Origin: Rhizobiaceae bacterium
Lineage (GTDB): Bacteria; Pseudomonadota; Alphaproteobacteria; Rhizobiales; Rhizobiaceae
DNA length: 64,000 nucleotides
Assembly: GCA_017644005.1 (NCBI GenBank)
Contig: JAEPMJ010000003.1
Location: 496,001-560,000 of the forward strand
Reading direction: 5' to 3'
Shown here: positions 27,752 to 38,336 of the stretch, in pieces
How the letters are laid out: every line of letters begins with the position of its first letter
Position numbering within the stretch: the first letter of the stretch is position 1
The notes under the pieces: generated by a model
Database searches by the model: none
Seen by the model: the letters and a program-made list of their open reading frames with translations, nothing else
What the model was told of the DNA's origin: nothing
Made by a program: the position numbers and the translations under genes

Positions 27752-28339
27752 ATGAACCGGCTGCGCCCGGCCTTCAGCATCCCCAATCTGCTGACCTATG
27801 CCCGCATTCTGGCGGTGCCGATGGTTGTGCTGTGTTTTTTCCTCGAGGGGCGCCTGCAAAGCAGCGATCCTGCGCGATGGACGGCGCTTGGCATCTTCAT
27901 CGTCGCGAGCCTGACCGATTTTCTCGACGGTTATCTCGCCCGCATCTGGAAGCAGACCTCCAATATCGGCAAGATGCTGGATCCGATCGCGGACAAACTG
28001 CTGGTCGCGGCGGCGCTCTTGCTGATGGCGGCGGACGGGACAATCGCAGGGTGGTCCCTGTGGGCGGCAATTATCATCCTGTGCCGGGAAATTCTGGTAT
28101 CGGGCCTGCGCGAGTATCTGGCCGATCTCAAAGTTTCGGTGCCGGTGACGCGGCTGGCGAAATGGAAAACGACCGTCCAACTGGTAGCTATCGGGTTTCT
28201 GATCGCCGGCCCGGCCGGCGACAAGATCATCGGCTATGCGACAGAAACCGGCATAGTGCTCTTGTGGGTTTCGGCGATCATCACGCTTTACACCGGCTAT
28301 GACTATTTCCGAGCCGGCCTGAAGCACATCATGGATTAG
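27752..28339 (+). CDS. pgsA: CDP-diacylglycerol--glycerol-3-phosphate 3-phosphatidyltransferase
   Basis: 195-residue integral membrane enzyme that makes phosphatidylglycerol phosphate, the first committed step to PG and cardiolipin. The CDP-alcohol phosphotransferase signature is complete (TDFLDGYLARIWKQTSNIG then KMLDPIADKLL). The N-terminal FSIPNLLTYARILAVP and the CREILVSGLREYLA segment are PgsA-specific. The ATG at 27752 has CGGAGTAGCGAC before it; a TTG at 27731, also with GGAG upstream, would add 7 residues. It is 99 bases after uvrC and 3 bases before moaD, a gene order common in rhizobia. Confidence 0.95.
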   Translation: MNRLRPAFSIPNLLTYARILAVPMVVLCFFLEGRLQSSDPARWTALGIFIVASLTDFLDGYLARIWKQTSNIGKMLDPIADKLLVAAALLLMAADGTIAGWSLWAAIIILCREILVSGLREYLADLKVSVPVTRLAKWKTTVQLVAIGFLIAGPAGDKIIGYATETGIVLLWVSAIITLYTGYDYFRAGLKHIMD

Positions 28340-28342
28340 GGC

Positions 28343-28594
28343 ATGAAGCTGGTTTATTTTGCCTGGGTCCGCGAACGCATCGGCATTGCCGAAGAGGATG
28401 TTTCGCCGCCGGCCGGCGTGGCGACCGTGCGCGACCTTCTCGAATGGCTGAAAACGCGCGGCGAGGAATATGCCGAGGCGCTGAAATATCCCGATGCCAT
28501 CCGCGTCGCGATCAACCAGGAACATGTCCGCCATGACGAGCGCATAGCGGGGGCGCGCGAAATCGGGCTGTTTCCGCCTATGACCGGAGGCTAA
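28343..28594 (+). CDS. moaD: Molybdopterin synthase small (sulfur carrier) subunit
   Basis: 83-residue ubiquitin-like carrier that delivers sulfur as a C-terminal thiocarboxylate to MoaE during molybdopterin synthesis. The N-terminal KLVYFAWVRERIG strand and the C-terminal LFPPMTGG are typical, and the protein ends exactly in the required Gly-Gly. It starts 3 bases after pgsA and moaE begins 4 bases after its stop, so all three are co-translated. Works in the cytoplasm with MoaE. Confidence 0.95.
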   Translation: MKLVYFAWVRERIGIAEEDVSPPAGVATVRDLLEWLKTRGEEYAEALKYPDAIRVAINQEHVRHDERIAGAREIGLFPPMTGG

Positions 28595-28598
28595 GCAC

Positions 28599-29075
28599 GT
28601 GAGTTGCCGCGTCACGGTGCGCATTCAAAGCGAGCCGTTCGATACGGCGGACGAAATCACCGCAATTTCGGGCGGCGACAACGACGTCGGCGCGGTTGTG
28701 ACCTTCAGCGGCCTTTGCCGGGATGAGGCCGGCACGCTTCATGCGCTCGAAATCGAACACTATCCGGGCATGGCGGAGGCCGAGATCGGCCGTATTGCCG
28801 ATGCAGCGGCAAAGCGATGGCCGGTGACGGCACTGACGGTCGTCCACCGGCACGGGAAAATCGGCATCGGTGAACAGATCGTGCTGGTGGTGGCAGCGTC
28901 GCGGCACCGGCAGGCAGCCTTCTCGGCGGCGGAGTTCCTGATGGACTTCCTGAAATCACGCGCTCCCTTCTGGAAGAAGGAGCACCGTTGCGACGGAACC
29001 GAAGGCGGCTGGGTTGACGCGAAAGAAGCCGACGATGCGGCCCTTTCGCGCTGGGACCGCGGCAAACAAGGGTAA
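28599..29075 (+). CDS. moaE: Molybdopterin synthase catalytic subunit
   Basis: 158-residue subunit that adds two sulfurs to cyclic pyranopterin monophosphate using MoaD. Motifs seen are VVTFSGLCRDEAG, EIEHYPGMAEAEI, VVHRHGKIGIGEQIV, VVAASRHRQAAF and the active-site KSRAPFWKKEHR with the catalytic lysines. The GTG at 28599 follows CGGAGGCTAAGCAC and starts 4 bases after moaD. The molybdopterin oxidoreductase at 18462 is a possible client in this window. Confidence 0.95.
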   Translation: MSCRVTVRIQSEPFDTADEITAISGGDNDVGAVVTFSGLCRDEAGTLHALEIEHYPGMAEAEIGRIADAAAKRWPVTALTVVHRHGKIGIGEQIVLVVAASRHRQAAFSAAEFLMDFLKSRAPFWKKEHRCDGTEGGWVDAKEADDAALSRWDRGKQG

Positions 29076-29135
29076 CGCAACGTTAACCCCACCGGGTTCA
29101 CCTTGCTCCACTAGCGAACTTACAAATTCCTGCTG

Positions 29136-31433
29136 ATGGCGTCCTCCGATGCTTGTGCAGTGCCGGTGGCCATGAACACAATGATCGGCGCCGTTACCGG
29201 ATTGGCTGCGAGCTTCCACTGGCTCGTCACTGCCAACTTTATTTTATCGGTGCTTCTGGCGCTGTGGATGCTCCGCTATCGGCGCCTCTATTACACCGCG
29301 CGTGTTGAAAGCGAGCAGATCAGGGAGACGATCGATACACTTTCAGAAGGTGTATATCGATCAACCATGGACGGTCGGCAGATGCAGGCCAACCAAGCGC
29401 TGGTGAAGCTGAATGGCTACGATTCGGAAGAAGAACTGCTGTCGTCAGTGAACGACATCGCCACGGAATGGTACGTCGACCCCACACGCCGTGACGACTT
29501 CCGGACAATTCTGGATCGAGACGGCGTGGTTGAGGATTTCGTGTCGGAGATCTACCGCCACAAAACCCGCGAACGGATATGGATCACCGAATCCGCCCGT
29601 CTCGTACGTGACAAGCGGACAAACAAGCCGCTGTTTTATGAAGGATCCGTGCGCGAGATAACAGAGACGGTCGAAAGACTGCGGCTCGAAGAGCAGTTCA
29701 GGAAACTGATGCACGAGGTGCCAGGGGCGCTATTTCAATACAGCATGAAGCCCGACCGTTCGATCGAAATGACCTATCTCAGCCCCGGCTATGAGCGGAT
29801 CACCGGGATTCCGGTCGCTGAGGCCATGAAAAACCCGGAAGTCTTCATGGACTGCGTTCCCGATGCCGACCGCGACTCCTACAGGCACTCGCTGAGCGAC
29901 GCATGGGGACGCCAAACATCCTGGGAAATCGAACACCGCTTCGTTACACGCAACGGCGACCGGAAATGGCTGCGTGTTTCGGCTACGCCGGAATTTCGCG
30001 GCAGCGAGGTCGTCTGGCACGGCTACATGTCCGATATCTCGCAACGCAAAAAAAGCGATCTGGAAGTCGAAAAGCTCGCCTATTTCGACACATTGACCGA
30101 ATTGCCCAACCGGCGCCTGTTCTTTGAGCGCTTGACCAGCGCAATCGAGGCCTGCCGCGAGAACGGCCAGCGCGCCGCACTGCTGTTTGTCGACCTCGAC
30201 AACTTCAAGACGCTGAACGACACGCAGGGCCACGACGTCGGCGACCAGTATCTCGTCGAGGTCGCCAAGCGGCTGCGCGGATGCGTTGACGAGGACGATA
30301 CCGTGGCCCGCATCGGTGGGGACGAGTTTGTGGTGCTGACCGAACGCGGCGGCAACGACGCCACAGCAGCGCGAAAGGCGATCAGCACGGCAAACCGCAT
30401 CAACAGCGCGCTGCGCCAACGCTTCGAAATGGGCAACCTCTGCTACCGGTCGTCCGCAAGCGTGGGTGTGGTCATATTCGATGGGCAGGAAAACAAGGCA
30501 GACGAAATTCTCAAGCGCGCCGATATCGCAATGTATGAGGCGAAAGCGTCAGGCCGCGACAGCCTGGCAATTTTCGATCCTGCCTCGCTTAACAAAGCCA
30601 ACGAGCGCTACCGGCTGCTGGCCGACCTGCGCGCCGCGATCTCCCGGGGCGGCGACGAACTGGAACTGCATTATCAGCCAATCGTCGATGCCAGCGGCCA
30701 GATTATCTCCGCCGAAGCGCTGCTTAGATGGAAGCACCCGGAATTCGGCATTGTGCTGCCGGACCGCTTCGTTCAGCTTGCCGACCAGTTCGGCCTGGCC
30801 TGCGATCTGGCCATGATCGTTTTCGAAAAGGGCATTTCCTCGCTGGCGAGCTGGGCTGGCGATAGCCAACTCGCCGGACTGCGCCTCTCGATCAACACAA
30901 GTTCGCATGCATTTGCCAACGAACGGTTCGCGTCCGGACTGGGCCAGCTTCTGAAAGCGCACGGCGTAGCCGGCTCGATGCTGACAATCGAAATTACCGA
31001 GCACGTTGCCGGTCAGAACCGCCAGGTGGTCGCGCAACGCATGCGTGAGCTGAAGGCGCTCGGGATCAGGCTGTCGCTGGACGATTTCGGGGCCGGAAAT
31101 TCGTCTCTGAATTACCTGAAGCGGCTGCCGTTCGACGAAGTCAAGATCGACGGCAGTTTCGTCGCCGACATCGAGGCCAAGGACAGCGACCGGGCACTGA
31201 TCCAGACCATTCTGGGAATGACCAAGACGCTAGGCCTAAGCGCCGTTGCCGAACAGGTCGAAACCGCCTCGCAGGAACAATTCCTGAAGGACAATGGTTG
31301 CGACACCTACCAGGGGTGGCGCTACGCTAAGGCAATGCCGGATACCGACTTCAGGGCGCATGTACGCAAAACGTCTCCCCGGCCGGCGACCGCACTGACA
31401 GCCGGCACCGGCGGGGAAGCGCGGTCTGCCTAG
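29136..31433 (+). CDS. Membrane-anchored PAS-PAS-GGDEF-EAL c-di-GMP signalling protein
   Basis: 765-residue protein. One hydrophobic span lies near residues 28-48, followed by two PAS-type segments (about 65-180 and 190-305), a GGDEF domain (motif [10 protein letters not shown] at residues 394-398) and an EAL domain (EALLRW at 527-529). The synthase motif is intact, but the inhibitory R-x2-D I-site position upstream is acidic (VDEDDTVAR). The EAL domain keeps the key metal and catalytic pieces: [39 protein letters not shown] and AEQVET. Both c-di-GMP synthesis and breakdown are possible. The stop shares a CTAG with the ndk stop on the other strand. The start codon is uncertain; an ATG at 29172 is an alternative. 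Confidence 0.93.
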   Translation: MASSDACAVPVAMNTMIGAVTGLAASFHWLVTANFILSVLLALWMLRYRRLYYTARVESEQIRETIDTLSEGVYRSTMDGRQMQANQALVKLNGYDSEEELLSSVNDIATEWYVDPTRRDDFRTILDRDGVVEDFVSEIYRHKTRERIWITESARLVRDKRTNKPLFYEGSVREITETVERLRLEEQFRKLMHEVPGALFQYSMKPDRSIEMTYLSPGYERITGIPVAEAMKNPEVFMDCVPDADRDSYRHSLSDAWGRQTSWEIEHRFVTRNGDRKWLRVSATPEFRGSEVVWHGYMSDISQRKKSDLEVEKLAYFDTLTELPNRRLFFERLTSAIEACRENGQRAALLFVDLDNFKTLNDTQGHDVGDQYLVEVAKRLRGCVDEDDTVARIGGDEFVVLTERGGNDATAARKAISTANRINSALRQRFEMGNLCYRSSASVGVVIFDGQENKADEILKRADIAMYEAKASGRDSLAIFDPASLNKANERYRLLADLRAAISRGGDELELHYQPIVDASGQIISAEALLRWKHPEFGIVLPDRFVQLADQFGLACDLAMIVFEKGISSLASWAGDSQLAGLRLSINTSSHAFANERFASGLGQLLKAHGVAGSMLTIEITEHVAGQNRQVVAQRMRELKALGIRLSLDDFGAGNSSLNYLKRLPFDEVKIDGSFVADIEAKDSDRALIQTILGMTKTLGLSAVAEQVETASQEQFLKDNGCDTYQGWRYAKAMPDTDFRAHVRKTSPRPATALTAGTGGEARSA

Positions 31434-31852
31434 CCGACGATTTCGGTCTCGGCGAACCAGTAGCGGATTTCCTCAGCCGCTGTTTCCGGCGCATCGGAGC
31501 CATGAACCGAATTTTCGGTGAAAGACACGGCAAATTCCTTGCGGATGGTTCCGGGGTCGGCCTTTTCCGGGTTGGTGGCGCCCATGATCTCGCGGTTTTT
31601 CAGGATGGCGTTTTCGCCCTCGAGCACCTGTACGACAGTGGGGCCCGAGGTCATGAACGAAACCAGTTCATCGAAGAACGGCTTCCCCTTGTGGACGGCA
31701 TAAAAGCCCTCTGCCTGCGAACGGCTCATGTGGACGCGCCTGGAAGCGACGACGCGCAGGCCGTTCTCCTCAAACACCTTGGTGATCGCACCCGTCAGGT
31801 TGCGCCGGGTCGCGTCCGGCTTGATCATCGAAAACGTACGCTCGACGGCCAT
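31430..31852 (-). CDS. ndk: Nucleoside diphosphate kinase
   Basis: 140-residue housekeeping kinase that equilibrates nucleoside triphosphates through a phospho-histidine. Seen are [37 protein letters not shown], the [14 protein letters not shown] nucleotide-binding piece, and the active-site motif [11 protein letters not shown] with the catalytic His. Length and motifs are exactly those of bacterial Ndk. A good promoter candidate lies at 31895-31923. Its stop shares CTAG with the converging GGDEF-EAL gene, leaving no space for a terminator. Confidence 0.97.
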   Translation of the reverse strand: MAVERTFSMIKPDATRRNLTGAITKVFEENGLRVVASRRVHMSRSQAEGFYAVHKGKPFFDELVSFMTSGPTVVQVLEGENAILKNREIMGATNPEKADPGTIRKEFAVSFTENSVHGSDAPETAAEEIRYWFAETEIVG

Positions 31853-31894
31853 CTGAATTCCTTTATTCTACCAAATTGGAGGGAGTCGGCGCGG

Positions 31895-31923
31895 TCTATA
31901 GACGGGGCTGCAAGCGATGTGAA
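31895..31923 (-). promoter_or_regulatory. Candidate ndk promoter
   Basis: On the minus strand TTCACA and TATAGA are separated by exactly 17 bases. The -10 ends 43 bases before the ndk ATG. This is one of the better hexamer pairs in the window. Confidence 0.5.
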
Positions 31924-31969
31924 GGGGGCGCGTCGCCTCTGCTGAGGCTCACCGCGTCTTCGCCGGGGT

Positions 31970-32659
31970 CTATGCGGCGGCCACGCGCCTTCCCAGACCG
32001 TCATGCAGATCGAGGATGCGACCGAACCATTCAGCAATGGGATCATCGCCAGCCAAAGGTTCATAGGCGGACACGATGCGCGCCCACTGGAACGCGCCAG
32101 CAACGATATAATCGGCAAACAGGGGGCCCTGCCCGCCGAGGAATGGCTGCCCATCAAGCATCCTGCGGAGTGGCTCGAGCGATTTGCGGAATGCCTCCCT
32201 GCGGCCGTCGCGCCCCGCCTGAATGTCCTCCAGCCGCCCGCCAACACGCTTTTCCCGGCTTTCGCGGAAATAGGCCTGGTCGGCCGGCGCGAGGCACTCG
32301 TGAATATCGTGCAGAACTGCACCGCCCAGGAAGCCGTGGATCGTGATCTGTGTCCAGCGCTCTACAAACCGCGACAGCGCCTTGCCGCCCTCGCCGCCAA
32401 AAAGAGACGGCCGGTCAGGGTAGGTTTCGTCCAGATAGAGCGCGATATCGTAGGAATCGATGACCAGCTTTTCGCCGTCGCGAATGACGGGAACGGTTTT
32501 GGTGGCGCCCCCTTCGATACCGGCAACTCCGGTGAACGGAACCGGCACTGTTTCAAAATCCAGACCCTTGTGGGCAAGCGCCCAGGTTACTTTCCAGCAG
32601 TGCGGGCTGAACGGGCGCCGCGGGTCACTTCCGACTAACTCGTAAAGCCTGATCGTCAT
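31970..32659 (-). CDS. Glutathione S-transferase, beta-etherase (LigE/LigF)-like group
   Basis: 229-residue GST. The N-terminal domain has RLYELVGSDPRRPFSPHCWK, placing a Ser-Pro-His-Cys at the active site, GGATKTVPVIRDGEKLVIDS with the cis-Pro, and YDIALYLDETYPDRPSLFG. The C-terminal half contains GQPFLGGQGPLFADYIVAGAFQW. This layout resembles the bacterial beta-etherase-like group used in aromatic ether cleavage, but substrate cannot be read from sequence. The gene is isolated, and diverges from the DinB gene. Confidence 0.85.
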   Translation of the reverse strand: MTIRLYELVGSDPRRPFSPHCWKVTWALAHKGLDFETVPVPFTGVAGIEGGATKTVPVIRDGEKLVIDSYDIALYLDETYPDRPSLFGGEGGKALSRFVERWTQITIHGFLGGAVLHDIHECLAPADQAYFRESREKRVGGRLEDIQAGRDGRREAFRKSLEPLRRMLDGQPFLGGQGPLFADYIVAGAFQWARIVSAYEPLAGDDPIAEWFGRILDLHDGLGRRVAAA

Positions 32660-32722
32660 TGGTCATCCACCCCTTGCGTGATAATCAGCCACCGGCAAAA
32701 AGCATTCCGCACGGGAGCATCA

Positions 32723-33235
32723 ATGAAACAGCATTTTGCAATGATGGCCGCCTACAACAAGTGGGCCAATGCCCTTATCTATGATGCTGCAGCGGAATTG
32801 AACGACGAAGAGTTCTTGCGCGAGACAGGCGCCTTCTTCCATTCCATGCACGGCACATTGAACCACGTTCTGGTGGCCGACCGCATCTGGCTGAAACGCT
32901 TTACCGGCGAAGGGCACGCGCCAGCGCGGCTCGATGCAGCATTGTTCGCCGAATTCGACAAGCTGCGAGCCGCTCGCGAAGCGGACGACGACCGAATTGT
33001 CGCTTGGATCGATTCCCTCGACGAGCAAGCGCTTGCCGGACGGTTCACCTACATGACCGTCACTGATATGCGGACCGTTTCACAGCGCCTTGCCCCGGCT
33101 TTGGCCCATTTCTTCAATCACCAGACCCATCATCGCGGGCACGCGCACATGGTGCTTACCGTGCTTGGCAAAGCCGCACCCTCGCTTGACCTGATTTACT
33201 TCCAGCGCACCGAAGAAGGCCGGCAATTCGCCTGA
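32723..33235 (+). CDS. DinB family metal-binding protein
   Basis: 170-residue four-helix-bundle protein of the DinB/YfiT-type. Three metal-binding histidines are in the expected places: HGTLNHVLVAD in helix 2 and HFFNHQTHHRGHAH in helix 3. The N-terminal MAAYNKWANALIY is the typical start. The ATG at 32723 has CGGGAGCATCA before it. Members include thiol-dependent transferases and SOS-induced proteins of unknown activity. The gene stands alone. Confidence 0.85.
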   Translation: MKQHFAMMAAYNKWANALIYDAAAELNDEEFLRETGAFFHSMHGTLNHVLVADRIWLKRFTGEGHAPARLDAALFAEFDKLRAAREADDDRIVAWIDSLDEQALAGRFTYMTVTDMRTVSQRLAPALAHFFNHQTHHRGHAHMVLTVLGKAAPSLDLIYFQRTEEGRQFA

Positions 33236-33291
33236 ACCGTGGCGAGGTCACTTCAACCCAAGATGGCTTATGCCCCTATATACACGCATAG

Positions 33292-33331
33292 GTTGCATAA
33301 TTTGTACTTACGTGATAAACTGCAATTATAC
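33292..33331 (+). promoter_or_regulatory. AT-rich promoter region of the Gly-rich exported protein
   Basis: The 178-base intergenic stretch is conspicuously AT-rich. Two overlapping options exist: TTGCAT with TAAACT (17-base spacer, 33292-33320) and TTGTAC with TATACT (19-base spacer, 33301-33331). A short hairpin (AGCCGG/CCGGCT, 33372-33388) lies in the presumed leader before the ATG at 33414. Confidence 0.4.
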
Positions 33332-33413
33332 TTTAATATCACACAAATTTACTGACGTGCTACTTTAATAGAGCCGGAAATACCGGCTTCATTAATAAGC
33401 ACGAGGCACAGTT

Positions 33414-33998
33414 ATGCGTAAACATGCAGCCTTTTTGACAACTACCGGGATCGCGATCGGGCTGAGCCTGATGCTCACGGCGTCCTCCCATGCCCAAGAG
33501 ATCGGACTCAGCAGCCTGGGTGGCATCAGCATCGGAGGACTGGATTCGGGCTCCCCGTCCGTCGGGGTCAACACCGGCAGCGGCGGCAGTGCCGGAATCA
33601 GCGCTTCACCTGGAGGTGGCAGCGGACCGAGCGTGAGCGCCAGTGCCAATGGCGGTGGCGGCACAGGCGGTGGCGGCCTCTCGGCAGGTCTGGGTGGCGC
33701 CGGTGCCAATGCAGGTTTCGGCAATGGCGGCGGCCTGAATCTCGGTGTCACGACACCTAGTGTCAGTACGCCCGGCATTCCTGGAATACCCGGCACGCCC
33801 AGCACACCGGGTGGAACCAGGGGCAGTGGCGTGACGGGCAACAACAGCTTCGCACCGGGCAGTGCATTCTCCCAGCTTTCAAGTGCCGACATCCGGCGAT
33901 TCCGCATCAGATGCATGGAGGTGACTGCGAACCCGTTTTCCTACGACAGGAACCTGGTCGCCATGTGCCGTCTCCTGCAGCAATCGGCGATGCGCTAG
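33414..33998 (+). CDS. Gly/Ser-rich exported protein with collagen-like triplets, unknown function
   Basis: 194-residue protein. A signal peptide ends near SHA-QEIGL. The mature N-terminal two thirds is low complexity, dominated by Gly, Ser, Ala and Asn, including poly-Gly runs; residues around 120-136 form collagen-like triplets (GIPGIPGTPSTPGG). The C-terminal 45 residues are different: SSADIRRFRIRCMEVTAN, then a second Cys in AMCRLLQQ, suggesting a small disulfide-bonded helical domain. I recognise no named family. It may be surface or periplasmic. It has its own AT-rich promoter region and a downstream terminator. Confidence 0.75.
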   Translation: MRKHAAFLTTTGIAIGLSLMLTASSHAQEIGLSSLGGISIGGLDSGSPSVGVNTGSGGSAGISASPGGGSGPSVSASANGGGGTGGGGLSAGLGGAGANAGFGNGGGLNLGVTTPSVSTPGIPGIPGTPSTPGGTRGSGVTGNNSFAPGSAFSQLSSADIRRFRIRCMEVTANPFSYDRNLVAMCRLLQQSAMR

Positions 33999-34019
33999 AC
34001 CTGCAGCTACTGAAGGAGA

Positions 34020-34043
34020 AGGCGGCCCAGGCCGCCTCTTCCT
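34020..34043 (+). terminator. Terminator after the Gly-rich exported protein
   Basis: Stem AGGCGGCC/GGCCGCCT (tight loop) followed by CTTCCTTTG, a T-rich tail, 22 bases after the stop codon at 33998. A moderate intrinsic terminator. Confidence 0.5.
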
Positions 34044-34100
34044 TTGCCGGTTCCCCCTGCGCAGTAGACAGCCGATGCGAAGCGATGCAAAAGCAGCCGT

Positions 34101-34703
34101 ATGCGCTTTGTCTTCCTGCTCATGATCCTGATCGGCGCCGGCCTCGGCATTGCCTATCCATGGGCGGCATCCAACGTGTCGGGCCAAGAGGTCGGAACCT
34201 GGCGGGTATTCGAGCGGGGCAGCGGGTTCACACCGGCGCAAGTCACACTCGCCACAGCTGAAACACCGGTGCTGACCACCGTCGATCTTCGCGCCGACGG
34301 GGCTCTGATCCGCAGCGACACGAAACCGCTTCTGACGATGAACGTGACCGGCGATGGCGAATATGTGACTTCGGTCGTGATGGACTTCACCGAGGCAGAT
34401 GTCCGCACCATCAATCCACAGACCGGCGAAACCGGCTATCGCGTGGAAGCAGAGCGGCTGCACCGCGTAGATCACAGTCACTACGTGTTCGAATTCGGCC
34501 CGGGGATTGCCGGCATCGACCGCTTCAACAGCATCGACCTGACCGTCAACGCCGGCGCGTTCGACCTCGATCCACGCGCGATACCGGCCGGCTTCATCCT
34601 CATGGCGCTCGGACTGATCGGCTTCGTCGCATCACTGTTCCGCCGCAAGCGGCAGAATCCGAACTCGAGCCCGCCACCGCCGCGCTGGGGCCGCGGCAGA
34701 TAG
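34101..34703 (+). CDS. Membrane-anchored protein of unknown function
   Basis: 200-residue protein with a hydrophobic N-terminal span (MRFVFLLMILIGAGLGIAY) and a second span near the C-terminus (AIPAGFILMALGLIGFVASL) followed by a basic tail and a run of prolines. The roughly 130 residues between are predicted to be periplasmic and beta-rich (WRVFERGSGFTPAQVTLA, LLTMNVTGDGEYVTSVVM). No motif I can name. Start ATG at 34101 has GCAAAAGCAGCCGT before it, which is weak. It lies 102 bases downstream of the Gly-rich gene and after its terminator. Confidence 0.7.
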   Translation: MRFVFLLMILIGAGLGIAYPWAASNVSGQEVGTWRVFERGSGFTPAQVTLATAETPVLTTVDLRADGALIRSDTKPLLTMNVTGDGEYVTSVVMDFTEADVRTINPQTGETGYRVEAERLHRVDHSHYVFEFGPGIAGIDRFNSIDLTVNAGAFDLDPRAIPAGFILMALGLIGFVASLFRRKRQNPNSSPPPPRWGRGR

Positions 34704-34768
34704 CCTTTGGCCGGCACAGTGGTTCCGTATCCGGCCTGGCAGCCTCAACTGTCTTCTGCAAATACCCT

Positions 34769-35574
34769 TCAGATCTCGCTGAAGTCGCCGCCCCTGCCCT
34801 TGCCGGCACTGAAGCGCGCGGCACCTGCCACGCCCTCTCTTTGCAGAACGGCTGCGCTGTTCCACTCGTTCACGAGCGCCGGTTCGACGTCGAGCGACCA
34901 CTGCCGGATCGCAGCCATGCGGTCGGCGCGCATGCAGCCCTGCGGAAAACGCGTCAGCTCATTGGCCAGTTCCAGCGCTGTCTCAAGTGCTGCGCCGTCT
35001 TCGCACAGCCGGTTGGCAAGGCCGATCGAATAGCATTCGTCCGCCTCCACCTTGCGGCCTGTCAGGATGAGGTCCATCGCCCGGCCATGGCCGACAATAC
35101 GTGGCAAGCGCACGGTTCCGCCATCAATGAGCGGAACGCCCCAGCGGCGGCAAAAGACACCCATATAGGCCGAACGCTCCATTACCCGCATGTCGCACCA
35201 AAGCGCGAGTTCCATGCCGCCAGCGACAGCGGCCCCCGAAACCGCGGCAATGACGGGTTTCGACAATGTCAGCCGGGTCGGGCCCATCGGCCCCTTGCGC
35301 GGCCGGTCGTCCTTTCCGTCGAAACCGGCATCCAGGTCGTGATCGGCAAACCAGCTTTCGCCGAGATTGCCGGCGGCGGCGGTTTTGAGGTCGAAGCCGG
35401 CGCAGAAAGCGCCGCTGACGCCGGTCAGGATGGCGACACGGGCTTCGTCATCGCGATCGAACTCGACGAAGGCGCGGAACAGGGCATCTGCCATTTCCGG
35501 ATTGACCGCGTTACGGGCCTCGGGCCTGTCGATGGTGACAACAGTGACAGCGCCGTTCTTCTCAACCAGAATGG

Positions 35575-35578
<4 letters not shown>
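34769..35578 (-). CDS. Enoyl-CoA hydratase/isomerase family protein
   Basis: 269-residue crotonase-fold protein. The oxyanion-hole motifs are present: GAFCAGFDLKTAA and VSGAAVAGGMELALWCDMRV, the latter with the catalytic Glu in the expected position, followed by FCRRWGVPLIDGGTVRLPRIVG. This places it with crotonase-like hydratases acting on acyl-CoA; exact substrate is unknown. The ATG at 35578 overlaps the ABC-F stop (ATGA), so it is translated after the ABC-F gene. The frame stays open far upstream as a shadow of that gene. Confidence 0.88.
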
Positions 35579-37452
<1,874 letters not shown>

Positions 37453-37525
37453 GGCGCGCGGTTAATGGCGGAGCCGGCGCGCCGACGCAAGGGCCGTTGC
37501 GACCAGTGGCGCGAATTCGCCGGGC

Positions 37526-37578
37526 TTGACCATTCATAGCCGAATGGTTATTGGAGTGATCAATAGCCAACGGGTTAT
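37526..37578 (+). promoter_or_regulatory. Promoter with twin ArsR-type operators
   Basis: TTGACC (37526-37531) and TATTGG (37549-37554) are 17 bases apart. Two near-identical 16-base dyads of form ATAGCC-N4-GGTTAT lie at 37536-37551 and 37563-37578, 27 bases apart. The first sits between the hexamers, the second just after the expected start point, 7 bases before the arsR ATG. This is the layout expected for autorepression by the ArsR protein encoded next. Confidence 0.6.
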
Positions 37579-37585
37579 CAATCAA

Positions 37586-37909
37586 ATGGACGGCCGGACC
37601 GACATGATATTCCGCTCGCTCGCCGACCCGACGCGGCGCGCGATCTACGAACGCCTCGCAAACAGCGGCGAACAGACAGTGCGCATGCTCACGGAACAGG
37701 CAGGCATTTCGCAGCCGGCAGTGTCGAAGCATTTGACCGTGCTGAAGGCCGCCGGCCTGGTACGCGACCGCCCGGACGGACGTCAGACGCATTATAGCGC
37801 CAACCGCGAGGCGCTGGAGCCGCTGGCCGACTGGATGAGCCGATACGGCGTATTCTGGGAAAGCCGGTTCGACGACCTAGAAGACCTGCTCAACAGGATG
37901 GACCAGTGA
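37586..37909 (+). CDS. ArsR/SmtB family transcriptional regulator
   Basis: 107-residue winged-helix repressor. The start MDGRTDMIFRSLADPTRRAIYERL and the recognition helix region AGISQPAVSKHLTVLKAAGLVRDRPDGRQTHYS are typical of the ArsR subgroup that is paired with SRPBCC proteins. It lacks the metal-binding cysteines of ArsR or SmtB. The ATG at 37586 has no clear ribosome site because the second operator occupies the place; translation may be leaderless or start at the ATG at 37604. It is followed by the SRPBCC gene with a GTGA overlap. It probably represses its own operon through the twin dyads. Confidence 0.88.
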   Translation: MDGRTDMIFRSLADPTRRAIYERLANSGEQTVRMLTEQAGISQPAVSKHLTVLKAAGLVRDRPDGRQTHYSANREALEPLADWMSRYGVFWESRFDDLEDLLNRMDQ

Positions 37910-38313
37910 GCCAACCGGACAAGACGCGCTCGGTGATCGTGGAACGCGAATTTCCACATCCGCCCGAGAAAATCTGGCGCGCGCTGACCCAACCGCACCT
38001 GATCGAGGAATGGCTGATGAAGAACGAATTCAAGCCCGATGCGGGCAGCCGTTTCAACCTCAGTGCGAATTGGGGCGCGGTCGAGGGTCAGGTGCTGGAA
38101 TCGGAGCCGGCGAAAAGGCTGTCTTACAGCTGGAACACCAAGGACCTCGAGAGCGTTGTCACCTGGACGCTGACCCCGACGCAGAACGGCACCGTGCTTC
38201 GCATGGTGCAGACCGGCTTCGAGCCGCACCAGGAGGCCTATCACCGCGGCGCAACCGCCAACTGGCCGCGTTTCCTGGAAGCGCTGGACGAAGTGCTTTC
38301 ACGCATGGACTGA
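37906..38313 (+). CDS. SRPBCC (AHSA1/START-like) domain protein
   Basis: 135-residue protein of the activator-of-Hsp90 homology/START fold. Seen are VIVEREFPHPPEKIWRALTQ, EEWLMKN, GAVEGQVLESEPAKRLSYSW and a C-terminal helix NWPRFLEALDEVLSRMD. The fold forms a hydrophobic ligand pocket. ArsR-SRPBCC gene pairs are common in actinobacteria and rhizobia, but the ligand is unknown. The GTG start overlaps the ArsR stop (GTGA). Confidence 0.88.
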   Translation: MSQPDKTRSVIVEREFPHPPEKIWRALTQPHLIEEWLMKNEFKPDAGSRFNLSANWGAVEGQVLESEPAKRLSYSWNTKDLESVVTWTLTPTQNGTVLRMVQTGFEPHQEAYHRGATANWPRFLEALDEVLSRMD

Positions 38314-38336
38314 CGGCCGTCAGAAAGGAAGGAAAG

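Noticed and set aside
27182..28624. Long minus-strand open frame opposite uvrC and pgsA
   Set aside because: Both plus-strand genes have complete family motifs; the antisense frame shows none.
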